A DNA stretch of 64,000 nt from Anoplopoma fimbria (Eukaryota > Chordata > Actinopteri > Perciformes > Anoplopomatidae). Below are positions 11,844-25,370 of the stretch, piece by piece; within the stretch, counting starts at the first letter, position 1; every line of letters begins with the position of its first letter. Below the pieces are notes generated by a model. The model was not told where the DNA came from. It did no database searches and saw nothing but the letters and a program-made list of their open reading frames with translations. The DNA lies in NCBI RefSeq assembly GCF_027596085.1, contig NC_072470.1, forward strand, positions 7,113,787-7,177,786. The letters run 5' to 3'. A program made the position numbers and the translations under genes.

Positions 11844-13135
11844 ATGGTAATATATATATGGGGGGCATGCAGCTGGAATGCCATCTGCATTACATTCAGC
11901 TCAGTGTGGTAAGCTCTTGTTGGTCCAGCCAGTTAGCATAAATACAAACCAATATTCGTTAAGCTACACATAGCATTCCTTCCTCTGCCTTTTGAGGTGC
12001 ATTTTTTTAATTTGTGGATGCAACATGAGCCAAAGACTACTAAATGGTTTGTCGGCCTCCCACCTGACTTGAACAGGCTGCATTGTGTATTTGCGTCCTC
12101 AGGCTGGTCAGATTCCAGCGTCCAAACCCTCCAAACTCCTCTCTTCATTCTTCTCCCCGGACCCTCTCGGCCTTTTCCCATCGCTCCGACAGTGAAAAAC
12201 ACCCCAAAAAAGTGCTGTGCGCTCTGGTGCTAGCCCAAGGCCTGCGGCATGGTTCAGTGGGTTGCGATGTGGCCGGCAACAGCTGAAGTCCGTGACCCCT
12301 GGACCCCATCCATCAGGCTTTCAGCACCAGCCCTGGCCTCTGACACACACCGAGCTTCAGCCAAGGAATGGAAGCATGCAACGGGGAAATGCATCAATGT
12401 CAGGGAGACACTAGAACCATATAAAAATGATATGTAAGACACTTTGTCCAACACTTGACATGCATACAGTACAAATCGGCATGTGAATATATAGTTCTAA
12501 ATGTTCCCATGGGTCTGGAGCTGCCAAATTGTGGTTTTGTCTCCGTCATGCACACACTTATATCCTTGTATTTGTATTTCTTACACTAATTCACTTCTCA
12601 TATGCCGTCTCTCCTGACACACATCCGCACTGTTCTACCCAAACACACACACACACCTTAGCGATGTGTGTGTGTGTGTTTGGAGCAGAGGCTCAGCTGA
12701 CCGCCTGGCAGTCACTGTGAAATTGGCGCCCTTCTCATGCAGATGCCAGGTGTTTTGCTTGGCAGTCCGGGGTGCTGGGGGTGAGCCTGTGTCAGGAGTG
12801 TTGGGTTGCTGTGAACGGCAGGGAGAGCATGGGGTAATATGTCGCGTGTCCCTGTTAGCCCGGCCGCTCGGCCAAGAGCGAGCCCCGCATGGTCCAACAG
12901 GAATTAGAGTTAGTTTCCGTACGAGCCTGAAAACGGTGTTTGATATGTTGTCTTCCCATAACTCACAGAAATAGATAATCTGGTTTACAGTCTGACTTTG
13001 ATTTATACAACATGTCCTGAGCGGTCAAAAGGTCAAAGGTGAAGATTTCTTCTGGTGTTTGGGCCTGAATTATGTGTCACTAGAGCATGAGGAGGAGTTT
13101 TGTTTGGCGAGGTGACACTCAGAATTTATTCTTAA

Positions 13136-13688
13136 AGGTACAATTCGACATTTTTGGGAAGGATGCACTCACTTTGTTGCAAAGAAGATTGATACCACTT
13201 ATACATTTGTCTGATAAATATGAGGCTACTGCCAGCAGCCCGTTAGCTTAGCTTCAGTCAAAGACAGGAAACAGTAGGAAACAGCTATAACTTGGATCTG
13301 TCTAAAGTACCTAAATCTGTATACAAGCACTGTAAAGCTCCCTTATTGACATATATTTTATTTTTTGTTTTAACCAATACAAAAATGAAGTCCAAAGACA
13401 AGCAGTCTTGGTTTTTTTAGGAATTTATGTGGCGGACTATTTCTTGGTCGGATGCAGTCGCTTCCTGTAGTCTAAGCTCGGCTAACCGCCTTTTGGCTGT
13501 AGCTTTAAAAATATTCGAGCCCCAATTGATTTGATATTGTGCTTCTAAAAAGTCAGGGAATTGGTTAAGAGATGCAAAAAAGAATGGTCAGTCCCTATCA
13601 CCTAGTACCTCCATGCCTTGAAAGTTCCTGGTGCCTGGTTTACAACAAACACATAGATTTTGACTAATATAATCAGTGGAGCGGCCCT
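13136..13688. mobile_element. Non-autonomous repeat with TTAA flanks, about 550 bp
   Basis: TTAA lies at both ends (13132-13135 and 13689-13692), with short terminal similarity (AGG at the left, CCT at the right). The interior has the phrase 'ccagcagcccgttagcttag' and a later 'ggcggactatttcttggt', which I remember from a very abundant teleost interspersed repeat. There is no coding capacity. The class is uncertain, though TTAA flanks favour a DNA transposon derivative. Confidence 0.6.
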
Positions 13689-14041
13689 TTAATGTCCTCC
13701 ATGACGATGGAGACATTCCCGGTCTCTATGTTTTGGTTATATGCGATGTGGTTTTTTTTTCATTCCTTAAACCACAGGTCCGTACGTGCAGCCATAAACT
13801 GACAGGCGGGTCCATTTGACTTCCGGCCTCATTTTCATTTGGCAGAGATGGTTTGGTTCCAACGCGGATTAGATAAGGGTGAAGACAAAGTGGAGCCTCA
13901 TTGGAAAGTCGCTGTAGCAGCCAGCAGTGTAATCCATCCACGCATTCCTTCCAGAGAATGCCAAACAGCTCGCTGAAAATGAGCTGCGGACCCGACTCCA
14001 TTAGATCTCCGCTCTGTCTCCAGGCTTTCTATCTTTCAAAA

Positions 14042-14076
<35 letters not shown>

Positions 14077-15115
14077 TTCACTCTGCGGCTGCCACCAGCT
14101 TCATTAGTGCTAAGAAATGTCCTGCTCGTTAAGGCGAGGCAATTAGTGGCTAATTGAGAAGCTCTCTGCAGTGAAGACAAACTTGTGCTTCTCTTATTCC
14201 AGCTTCCCTCCACAAATACGTTGCATTTTGACCTTTTTTTTTTTTTTTTCCCCCGCATCTGGATTCCACCTCGAGCTCATTTGCTGGAGTCGATTGAGCT
14301 GCAGCCTGAGGGAGATAAGGAGAGAAAAAAACACAGGGAGAAGTTTTTCCTCTTTCTTTATTTTGATGCAAGACTTAGTTTTTTTAGTGTTATTTATTCT
14401 AAATGTTTTGCCGGTTTGCTGAGACAGCTCGGAACTTCTTCTGCAGACACATGCGATACCAAAAAAAGAAAGAAAAACATAATAGGGAGTTTCACTGAGT
14501 CATTTCAGTGCGCCTTCCCCTTCATTATTCCTCCTCTCTAGACATAACAGTCAAACTGCCACAACTACACACACGCTTTCTTCACCACACGAAAAAACAC
14601 GAGTCGCCAACTGCCTGCCCTTCTCACTCGACGGCTTGACTTTCCATCCCTCCGGTCTGTGTGCTTCTCTCCGCCACACTCCTCCATCTCCTCTTTCCAT
14701 TCTGTCACTCCTCCCTCTCCCCCCCTTCAATTCTTTGCAGTCCGCAGATAAGCTCCATGATAGGGAGGAAATGAGAGTGACACACACACACACACACACA
14801 GCCTGCTAAATCTCCTTCCCAAGTTGCTTTGATAAATCTGCAGATCAGATTAATAAAACATGCAAAGGAAAGGTTTTCATTAAAGCATTAATGTTTTATT
14901 ATTATTATTATTCATGCGCCGATGTGGATCCTGACTTTGTCCTACAGGGGGCAGAGTCCTTGTTGCCCCCGCTGCACTTGTGTGACCTCCTCCCTGACTT
15001 ATATGTGCATTCCCTGGCACGGCCTCGCGCTCGCAGTGTACCATCGCCTTGAGTGATCAACAACCTTTCCCTAACAAACGTAGATAAAGGAAACGATGCA
15101 GCCAGAGTAAATGAA

Positions 15116-15116
<1 letters not shown>

Positions 15117-15164
<48 letters not shown>

Positions 15165-15173
15165 CACACACAC
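15117..15173. repeat. (CA)n array with one GCA interruption
   Basis: CA repeat broken once by a G at 15158. Confidence 0.95.
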
Positions 15174-15561
15174 GCATGCATGACTCCGTCTCCTTGTCCT
15201 CGCTCCCATCACGGATTTCCCCTGTAAACATCAGAGATATGTGACCCGCTCGCTCTGACCACCCTCTGAGAGAGAGTGTTTTTATAACACGCCTTATCTC
15301 TCAGCCCACCCCACTTCAGAGGGAGAAGGACGGGAGGTCGGTGGAGGGGGGGAGATAAGGGGGAGCCAAGCCGGGGATTCCCTGTATGTTTTGCTTAATT
15401 CTCCACACACACACATGCATTCACAAACCGTTTTTCATGCGTTATAGCAGAATAAAGTTGCCGTGTGCGTGCGTTCATGTGGCCTCCATACTATTAGAGG
15501 TGAGGGTCCGGCCTTGTGAAAGCCAAAGGGCTGCCTTGACTTGATAAGTGACTCATGAAAG

Positions 15562-15569
15562 ACACACAC

Positions 15570-15630
<61 letters not shown>
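15562..15630. repeat. (AC)n array
   Basis: CA-type repeat with one early GCA interruption; paired in inverted orientation with the GT array 132 bp downstream. Confidence 0.95.
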
Positions 15631-15635
<5 letters not shown>

Positions 15636-15756
15636 ATGTATGGCAACGCCCTGGAGAGGTGAAGGCCTATGGGTGTCCGTGAGGGCGAGTCACATCCTAT
15701 TCCTCCTCTCGAGTGGAGAGGGAAAATGAGCAACGGCCCTATAGAAGTCTTCTTCC

Positions 15757-15762
<6 letters not shown>

Positions 15763-15848
<86 letters not shown>
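15763..15848. repeat. (TG)43 array
   Basis: Perfect repeat facing the CA array at 15562-15630. Confidence 0.97.
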
Positions 15849-16859
15849 CATAGGAGACAGACAGGCGATATGTGAGTCAGTTAAGCTGGATTGACAGTGG
15901 GGAGTGTGTGGACAGGCTGCGTTTTCTTTGAACATGGACACGTTACAGATCTTATCTGGTGCTGGAGACCGACAACCAGAATTCCTGTATTTCTGTATAA
16001 TATATAATATGGAATATGGAACTATGTGACTTGTTGGCCCAGTTTAAATGTCCACCATTATGGACTCACTGACACACGCTCGGGGCCGTCCCGCTATGAA
16101 TTGGCAAGTGTTTGATAGCTCTGCGGTCGACTCGTTGAGCCCTGTATGGACACTAGTTCTTAAGATAGCAACTCCACAGACGGTGCTCAAGGGGAGTTAC
16201 CCACAATGCATGTGGTTAAAAGAGTGGAATTTCGTTTTGCTGAAGGAGTCAGCAAAAAGAAAAATGTCACATTTTTCTGACAACAGAAAAGTAATTTCAC
16301 AAAGTGCTCCCCCACTATCATAGTGATGATCCGGCGTGTTTAAAGATTCATCACCAGAACAGTTTATGTGGAACCCCCCCCTTTTTGGTTTCCCTAGCGG
16401 CCTGCTCTCTAACACGACACATACTTTCAAGCAGCTGTTAGGGGGCACTGTGATAACACTTCAGCTCACACTTCCTCTCCGCTCGCTGCTGCTGGACTCG
16501 TAATGTTCCCGACGAGCCACTCGCCAAACAAAACATTGATATTGGATGATTCTGCATAAAAACAAAGGTCCAGGTTCAATGTCGTTGAGCGCAGTGTCAG
16601 TGTTAATGACGCCGGCTGGGCCACTTCGGAAACATTATATTTCTCAGTGCAGTTATTTGTATTAATGTGAATATTACTGATATCTAACAATCAGTGGATT
16701 TGATGCTGTTGACTGTTCTGTGTTTTTCAGTTTCACTAATCACAGAGCCATTGAACTCACCATCAGTCTTGATTGGTCTACTTGCCAGTGAGCTAATGCC
16801 AGTTGAACCTCGAATGCTACAGCCAGATTCATTTATTTCTCATATATATATAAATATAA

Positions 16860-17330
16860 GAAGTGGACGTAGTTGTTGTGATGTCACCCGTTGGTTTGAT
16901 GATGGCGGTTTTGAAGTCTCGAGTTCGACATTTTGGTCATCTCCATCCTCGTTTTTACCCTAACTATCTTGGTAAGTACAACCTAAATTTATAGAAAACT
17001 AAAAAAATTACAATTAATTGTCATGAATTTAAAAACACAACCTATTCCACCTGTCAATCACGATGTAGCCACGCCCTAAAAGATACCCTGCTTTACATGC
17101 TATTTAACCCTAAATGGGACCATAATTTACTTAAAGAACATCGTTCTGTATTGAAGAAGACTTTAAACTAGCGTGGTAATAAATCAAGATGTAATAAATC
17201 AAGTGAGAAGTAAGGTCATTTTCTTATGACTTCTTTTTGCAACCACAGAAGTCGGCCCCCTGATGGAGCAGCGTTCTGCACCGGCCTTCACTCTTCAGAC
17301 CCGGAGGTTGGCGCCCGCTCAGGTTCCACT
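16860..17330. mobile_element. Degenerate teleost interspersed repeat (family not determined)
   Basis: Several phrases match a common fish repeat as I remember it: a start near 'gtgatgtcacccgttggttt', then 'tcaatcacgatgtagccacg', then 'taataaatcaagtgagaagt', and finally 'cagacccggaggttg'. Both ends are approximate, and I could not see clear terminal repeats or target duplications. No coding frame is retained. Confidence 0.55.
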
Positions 17331-17381
17331 GCAGTGTGACTATTACAAGGGAAAGTTTTTAATTGCTTCCTGGCAATGACA

Positions 17382-17383
<2 letters not shown>

Positions 17384-17418
<35 letters not shown>
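17384..17418. repeat. (GT)n array
   Basis: Short GT repeat just after a teleost interspersed repeat. Confidence 0.95.
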
Positions 17419-17422
<4 letters not shown>

Positions 17423-17670
17423 CGTTCCCAGCATCTTGCGGCAGCTACGTCAACTTTTTCGGTGAGGTAAGTGATGAAATTTTGACACCAAAGCGAAAGT
17501 GGTTTTGGCAAACACTGGCGACTAAAGCCCAGGTTGAAATTAAATCACATAAACTTTAAATTACCTCTACTGTGAAGTCTAGAACTATAAGGACACATGC
17601 ATATTTGACTGTTGAGAATGCCTGGCATGCACGTGCTCCCAGCCTCCATCAGCATCCAAGCCCCCCCTCT

Positions 17671-17699
17671 CCTCCTCCTCCTCCTCCTCCTCCTCCTCC
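17671..17699. repeat. (CTC)n triplet array
   Basis: Polypyrimidine triplet array in intergenic DNA. Confidence 0.9.
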
Positions 17700-20600
17700 A
17701 TCCCTCTCCGGTGAGGCATATTGATGCAGTGTGAGGAGGTTAAGCCGTCGGTTTAGTGTCCGGGCGGCCGTGACATTCTGCCTCGCCGGCCTGTAATTGA
17801 CTCGTCGGTGTGTGTATCAGTTAAACCTCGGCTCACCTGCTCCTTGCGTGTCGGGGGGGGGGGGCGCGTGATTGACAAGCTACTCTAATGCCCTGCAATT
17901 TGCAGTACACCGGGGTACCTTTCCACTCTGTTATCTCTGGCAGCTACTATTATTCCCCCCACATTTGATTTTTTTTTTTTCTTCCTCTTTTGAGACTTGC
18001 TCTTGGCATTTCTCACACTTGCTTTTGTTTTCATCTGTCTGCCGCTGTGTTTTTCTCAGTCTGTTCGGCTGTCAGTCTGTCTGTACCGCTCCCTCTCTCC
18101 ATCACTATCTCTATTTTCATCTTCCTGCAGGTCTGGGGTCCTACCCGGGCCTTCCTCCTGTTGGATCCAGAGTGTCAGCTCATGTTAGCGGAGCGGAGCG
18201 GCGTTAAAGTTACCCCGCTCTGTGGAGACCAGCTGGGGGTCTCAGTTACTCTGGAAAGTTTGCTGCTCATGCTACAGGCATGCCGTTCTGCCTTTGGCTC
18301 GGTTTCAGCTGTCTACTCCTGTACGTGTACACACACACACACACACACACACACATGCACCCACTCACTTTCTCTCTCACACACATACACACATGGACTA
18401 TATGTTCAGCCTCCCCAGTGACTGGACCCCAGTACAGAAGCTTTATCTGTTTAAGGCCACTAACTCTGCAGATTAGATCTTGATTCAGACCCATAATGGC
18501 GAGTCTGGCACAGCACCCTGCTTCAATTAAGGCCCGACATGTCACACACACACGCTCCCCGCAGAATAATGTGATCTCACTCACACCCAGATGTGATCAC
18601 GCATACAGTACAAATGGAACTTATATATATATATTTTTTATTTTTCTTCTTAAATCCTGCGTTGAATTTAATTATATTTTACAGGTTTTTCCTTCCACAG
18701 TGACATTTACATCATTTGGAAAAATCTACGCCTACTCATATAAGATGACTGCTGGCAGCAAAGTAAAGCAGATTATGGTTCATTATTAGTGTTATGAGAC
18801 TTATTAACACCTTTTACTTTAAAGGAGTAATGGTATAGAGAATAGTGGTGTCTTAATACCTGTCCAAGTCATAAAGCCGGCTAAATATGAACACATCTTT
18901 TCCTCTCCGTTTTGGCCTTTTGTTCCAGTTTATTTTCCCTGAGCTTTATGGAGAGCGTCTCCAGAGCGTGTAGATCTGAAAACGTTGCATTTTAGTGTTG
19001 ATAAAATGGAAATGGAGCTCTTGGAAAACAGTGACATAAGCCTGCTGGGTCACATTAAGGGGCTATGACAACAGTGGGAATTCACAAAACGAGCTAAATC
19101 TGACTAAAATAATGTGTATGTATATTTCTGCATATTGGTCGAGCTTAGTGTGATAATGAACAACAAGAGGAGAATCACACGTACGCATAAAAGCACACAC
19201 ATTTTCAATTCAGGTCAACCCGAACAATAAAACCAAACTGTCTTTACATTCCGTCACACTTCCCACTCTCCGTCACAAAATAATTTAAACCCCACTTCCA
19301 CTTCCCAAACATACACACACACACAACCACGTCGTCCCACAATGTTGAAGTTGGGCCGTTTGCTATTCTGGGCTCCTTGTTTTTATTTGCTTCTATCGTG
19401 GAAGCAGCTCTGTGGAGTACTTAGAGTTGCGAGTGTTAGAATAACGAGGCAAGCCTGTAAATAATGAAACAAAAGATGTTGTGCATCAATTAAGAGCCAT
19501 TTACTGCCTCGCATCCATCTCATCTCCACGCGTGTGTGATTTCCGATGTGTTTTTCGTGCGTGGGTTTTTTGCAAATACGTCCCCGCGCACTGCGCCCGC
19601 CCTTCTGAAAACACATTAATCAACTTGTGAAACATCACAGTCTCCTCTGATATGAAAATGAGCCGTCCGGAACCACATTGAGGACATTGTCACCGTAATT
19701 GCTCTTTGACAGCTACGCACACACACACACACACACACATATACGCTTTAATTGCCTCCAAAATGTTTATGTCAAGATGGCGTTGCTAAGATAATGGCTG
19801 GGGACTGCCGGGCCCACACTAATGGCGTCTCCGTATTTAGCGCTGCACATCAGCAGAGAAATCGGCAGAGCCCATCAGATATTTAGTGGCGTGCAAAGGC
19901 TTCCATTGTTGGGGTAATATTGTGCTGCTGGATGCTGGCCAATTCATTAAAAACCTTATCGCACCAGAAGGAAATCTAGAGCACAGTGAGGCATAGCGGG
20001 AAGATTTTAATAAATATAGCTAATGTGACATTTTCAAAACCCTGCTTCTCTGTTTACATGCTGGAATTTTATTCTTCATGTTGCTTTAGCGCAAAATAGT
20101 TTGGTCCTGTGCAGTCATTCCCCCCGTCAAGAACTCCTGTAGTTGTTACTTACACTCCAGACTTCATTAAATCCAGACTTCTTATTTACCATCATTGCAA
20201 AGATGATGAAAAATTAAAAAGTGCAATAGAATAAAATCAATATTTCCAAGATGTGTAAACGTATTAGATAGACAGAAAACCACACCCAACAAGGGCTTCA
20301 CTGTGTCCTGACAAACCGGGCTCACTCCTGGTCCTAGGCGTCTGATACCGACACACCAAGGCACCCTTTGGCGTCTGTATGGCACCAGGGATTCAATAAC
20401 TCCAATAAAAAATGCGATGCGAGCAACCTATGTATTATAAAGAGCAAGAAAGCACTGTGGACAGGTAGGATGGGAGGCTAGATGGGTCTAACAAACACAG
20501 GACTTTCACCCAGCAGACTGCTGTTTGTTTCCAGTGTGAAACCAAGTTAATATTGACTCATTTAAATGTAGTCGTGTTGTGTAACTTCCCTACTTTACTA

Positions 20601-21823
20601 ACACCAGTAACTTAGCATGCATAGTTATTTTACTTAACAAAGGTACTTATTTTAACCCAAACCACAATCTTTTCCTTGACCTTAACATGTAGTCTTCTTA
20701 CAGAAGTAAACCTAAAAACAAAGTAAACCTGCATGTCAAGCAGAAACTTGGATTCATGTGGAGTTTATTTAGAAACTACATTATGCATGCAACGAGCAAA
20801 AACTTGATACGTCGTCCCTGACACGACTAAAACTGTGTTGGACTGACACACCCTGGAGTACAATCTGATCTTTCTTTTTTGGTACATGCAATTTGCAGAT
20901 GTCCACCCAGATTCACCCTGAGCAGAGGTCTAATCAGACAGAATAAATGAAAACACCTATGCTTGTGTGCAAGGCCTTTTAATTGGCAGTTCATCTACTC
21001 TGAAAACCAATTGCTAGATGTAACGATGACTCAGTTTGTTTGCATTTATTATTCAGCAAACGGGGAAACGTCTGATTTAGGAGTTGACTTGCACGGGGGG
21101 GTGGGGGTGTGTCAGAGTCTCCATCACTGAGGAAAAACACCTGAATAACAGCAGCTCCACTATCTGCCAGAAGAATCAGCTCACAGGTACAGCCTGTTCC
21201 TCTGTTTATGCACACGTCTCTCCACTTCCTCCGTTTCACACCCTACTCGCACACTAGCCACATTTCCGAGTATTTTTATTCATTTTTTTTCACATCATGA
21301 AGTGTCACATTAGAAAAACTGTACTGGAAATGGAAAAATCGGGTCCCAATAAAAAAAGAGATTTTATGCTTGCTGCAGCCTGTGCTTGCTTTTCATCACT
21401 GAGGAGTTTTATGCTTTAAATGGACAACGAACAGACAAGTAACATGAATGATGAGCTGTTTTGGCTGTGATCCCGGATGTTCTCATAACAGTCTCCAGAC
21501 AACATGAATATGGCGACATGAAAAGCAATTCAACCACTCTGCCTTGATCCATTTTTCTCTCTGTAGTTTTGTTTTGTTTTATCTGACTCCTCTTAATAGA
21601 CAGCTAAATGCAGCTATGCATCAACCCAAGACACCTGCCATACATTCTGCTTAAGACATTGTATATGCTCTAATAAAGCTGATGGAAATGCACTTAATTT
21701 GCATTTTATTCGTAAAGTTATGAAAGTCCTCGTAAAAACCTTTTACAAATGGATGGAAATGTTGCTGCACTCTATCACACACATTTGGCAACTTTCTCCT
21801 CTCTCTTTTCCCAGACTCTCCAT

Positions 21824-21858
<35 letters not shown>

Positions 21859-22639
21859 ACACAGTCCTGATGGAGCGGCAGCAGTAGTGATGACCTTGCT
21901 ATCGTTTACAGCAGCTGCCAGTCCATTGTGTACTGTGGATCAGCTCAGTTACCACCACATGCACATGCAAATGCTGCAAAATGGCGTCCCAGTTTTAGCC
22001 TGCCTCTACAACCAGTGCCTAATTATCATGGCACTGAAGCTGTCATAAAAAGCCCTTTGTGTCCGCATGGAAGCAAGTCTCCTCGCAAACCTCCGAGAGA
22101 TTGACATTTACTAAGTCGGAAACTTGCGCCGGGATTTTCTATCACAGTCCCAGAGAGCAGAAAAGACGGATATAATGTGGGAAAGGAGGGTGTAGACTGC
22201 AATGGATTCGTCTCTTCCATATCTGGGTTGCAGAATAACGAGTGAATGATTTATGAACTAGAGCCTTTTTTTCCCACAGCGGCGGAGGATTTGAAGTGGA
22301 AGTGAAATGACAACAGGCTCAGGCAGATTGTTGTATTTACTCAGCAGGAATTCCGAGTGTAAACTGAAACTGGCCTGCTGTAATGACAGGTCTGCTGTTG
22401 TCGTTTATTCATCCATAGCAGGGAAATAAAAAATTGTGTAATCACAATCAGTTACAAACAATTATGCAGTGACACAGCAGCAAAAAGCCTGGCAGCTTAC
22501 TTAGTACAACAACAAACATTAATAGTTGAGATGCATCTGTGATTACAAACTACAGACAAACAAGTAAACTAAAGCAAAGTTCTTGCAATTATGGTTTAAT
22601 CCTATCTCAGAGACAAATACCACTTACAACATTGAGCAA

Positions 22640-23257
22640 TATATCCAAACATACATAATGTGTGGAGTACTACAAGGCTCCATCCTTGGACCTGTTCTAT
22701 TTAACCTTGACATTCATCCATTTGGCCACATAAGATCATCTACTATTATGCAGATGACACTCAATTTTACTGAATTGCATTGAACAAATCACAATGTCAT
22801 TGTATGCTCTCGAAGTGGAGATCCACAAGGCTCCATCCTTGGTCTTCTCTATTTAACCTTTATGTGCATCGATTTGGCCAAATAAATCCATCTACTATTA
22901 TGCAGATGACGTCCAATTTTACCCAATTGAATTGCATATATCACTTTAATGCACTTCTGCAGTTTGCTAGCATTCTGCTAACTGTCCCCAGAAGTCCAAA
23001 TTGACCAGTGAAAACCAGCATAATTATGCTCAACAGAATTGTCATGAAATCTGGAACAAACTTCTAGATTGCATAACAGACTTGTTGGAAATGATTATGG
23101 TATCCATTGCCTCACTCAAAATTATCGTCTTGAGTGTGTATTTTGCGTCTTAACGTCTCATGCTGAGTTTTTTAATTAATGTTGCCTTATAATCGGCACT
23201 TTTAATTGCCTTTGTGTTTCACATGAACCTTTTAAATAAACCTTCTTTGCCTTGCCT
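22640..23257 (+). mobile_element. LINE (L2-type) 3' fragment with duplicated reverse-transcriptase segment
   Basis: Two degenerate copies of a non-LTR reverse-transcriptase segment lie in tandem about 152 bp apart. Copy 1 has a GVLQGSILGPVLFNL-like segment (from 22664) and, in another frame, YYYADDTQFY (22741-22770), the catalytic YADD motif. Copy 2 repeats this at about 22818 and 22893, with a one-base loss in the first motif and DDVQ in place of DDTQ. Frameshifts and stops show the fragment is dead. The 3' part ends in A/T-rich sequence with 'aataaa' and 'tttgccttgcct', like L2-type tails in fish. The clade is inferred from remembered motif patterns. Confidence 0.7.
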
Positions 23258-25283
23258 ATAAATACATGTTCATTATGCACCTGTCTATCACAGATTAGTG
23301 GCTCAGCCTATAGGCGTTTTAATACCCAGTGTCTGGTAGGCTATTTCCATGGGATGCCATTTAGCACACAGCAAGTGATGCATCTATGTAAAATAGAAGA
23401 AGTGGGTTTTTAGAATGAGCAGCGATAGCCACCAAAGCCAAAAAGAGTAGAAAAGTTAAACACAAAAATTTGAAAATCATATAAAACAGTGCTGCCCACA
23501 CTGTTCACTGACTGTTGGAGGTGGTTAGCAGAAACACATCCATAAATCCCCCAAAAACTGAATGTCAAAGATTAATCCTATTAGAGACACTGCAAATGTA
23601 CAGTCCAAGACATAGTCTGGCCAATTGACTCGACACATCCATCATTCTGTTACTGCGTGGGTTTTAGCAGCATGGCATCCAGCCGGCTTCTCTTTCCGTC
23701 TCCACTTTTGAAGTTTGTCCTGCTCGAATTGAAACCATATTGACCCGGAGCAGGGCGTGAGACGCCAAAGCACTGTGGCCATTATTAATAATGAGCATGA
23801 GACACGAGGTGCTGGCTTAGACGTTTTTCGACAAACAGGTTTGTGACCCTCCGAAAACAATTAGAGGCTATTGTCCTGACCTTTCAGCGGTAACCACCCT
23901 GGAACCTGGGATTGAAAATAATGAGTCTGGCTGTAGTCATTACCTGTAGGAGACGAGTGTGGGCTGTGTGTGCATTGCTGTCAGAGAGCAATTGGATTAC
24001 AAATGCACTCAATATGATTCATTTTAGCATTTTTTTGTGTGTTCCTGTCATAAAGTTGCACTGACAGCCCACACAGTATTGTTAAGAAGATGTTCTATGT
24101 TTACCCTTCTGTGTGTTCTTTGTGTTTCGAATCCAGAGAGTAATTTCCTGTGCAGTCATACGCCTTCACATGCAAATTTGAGTCAGAGCTGTGTATATTT
24201 CCAAGATTCTCTGCATGTGAAGTTCTCTTTAACTTTGGCTAGTGTCAGCTAGACTCTCTGGCAGGAAGAAGCTCGCGCTGAAGCGGGCAACTGTGTCGCT
24301 GTCTGAAGATTTGGACAAACATTTATTCTCACATGTGGACATCCAAGCCTGCTCTGTTTCTGGCTCTCCTCTCTCTCTGCCTCTTTCCTATCTTACCCAA
24401 AATTCAATCATTTCGTGAAAGTAGAGGACGGTGTTACCGTTGCATCAATGTAAAAGATCGACATCTATCTCACACTCTCACACACACACACACACACACA
24501 CTCTCATCTGTCCGCCTCCTGGTTGCGTGTTTACAGTGTGTTTGCCATCCACAGAACCCGCTAGTAGCGCCTTGTTGTGCCTCTCTGGTCCCCTTCCTCA
24601 TTTGCCTTTGACAACACTGATAATCCCCCTACAAGATCCCCCATTCAAACCCCCACCTCCAAACACACACACACACACACATGCACACACACTAACAAAC
24701 ATTTCCAGATGCTCACAGGCACATTCATATACACAAAACCAAGCACACACAAATACAATCATGCACAGATCCACACACACACAAGTACACTAGGTGCCAA
24801 CCATTGCCATGGCAACTCCAATCAGCAAAGGCTCCCTTTCCCCTATTACAGCAGAGATATGACAGTTTCTCTCTCCTTCTTCCTGCCCTCCTTGCATTAT
24901 GATTTTTCATTTCTTCCCTCCTCCGTCTTTCCCTGTGTCTTTTTTCATCCACCTCTCCTTTTTTTGTCTTTTTTTATTATTCCAGCTCCCTTTTCGTTCA
25001 CACCCGGCGATACGAATCATCACCATAAGTCAGGAAAACAATATATATTCATATCTGGTATATTTTCCTGGGTCAACATGACGGTGCTTGTGTGGGATGA
25101 GCTGCAGGGTGGTGTGGCGAGCGCGGAGACAACTTCAAATCAAGTCAAATGTTGGCAAGAAAAAGATGTTCTGTTTGGCCTGGTCCCAATTACTGAGTTC
25201 CCAATCTGCTCTGAATTCCATTTGGATCCAATTTAATTTATTCTCATGTTGAATAAAGAGCTTTTACCTAACATAAAAAGGCT

Positions 25284-25370
25284 ACTCATCCATCCAGTAT
25301 CCATACCTGCTGGTGCTGTGCAGGGTTGTGGAGGGCTCAGAGCCAATGCAGGATGTATCCCCAACATATA
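25284..25370. mobile_element. Short retroposon remnant ('catccatccagtatccat' type)
   Basis: The sequence around 'catccatccagtatccat' followed by 'gtgcagggttgtggagggct' resembles the end of a widespread teleost LINE as I remember it. Only about 90 bases are recognisable and there is no coding frame. Boundaries and family are uncertain. Confidence 0.45.

Larger units (their letters stand above)
8221..22639. other. Intergenic region, left part (pard3b to LINE fragment)
   Basis: I see no coding exon here. The block holds two TTAA-flanked elements (9510-9795, 13136-13688), a teleost-type interspersed repeat (about 16860-17330), CA/GT arrays (including 15117-15173, 15562-15630, 15763-15848 and 17384-17418), CTC-type triplet arrays (11071-11099, 17671-17699) and a hairpin-forming TG/TA array (11788-11843). 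It also has moderately GC-rich unique stretches, such as 10870-11060 and 19780-19990, that lack repeats and could be conserved regulatory sequence. Confidence 0.6.

Noticed and set aside
24577..25236. 219-codon open frame on the + strand
   Set aside because: Low-complexity Thr/His then Ser/Phe/Pro content, passes through CA repeats and pyrimidine-rich DNA, no recognisable domain or splice structure.
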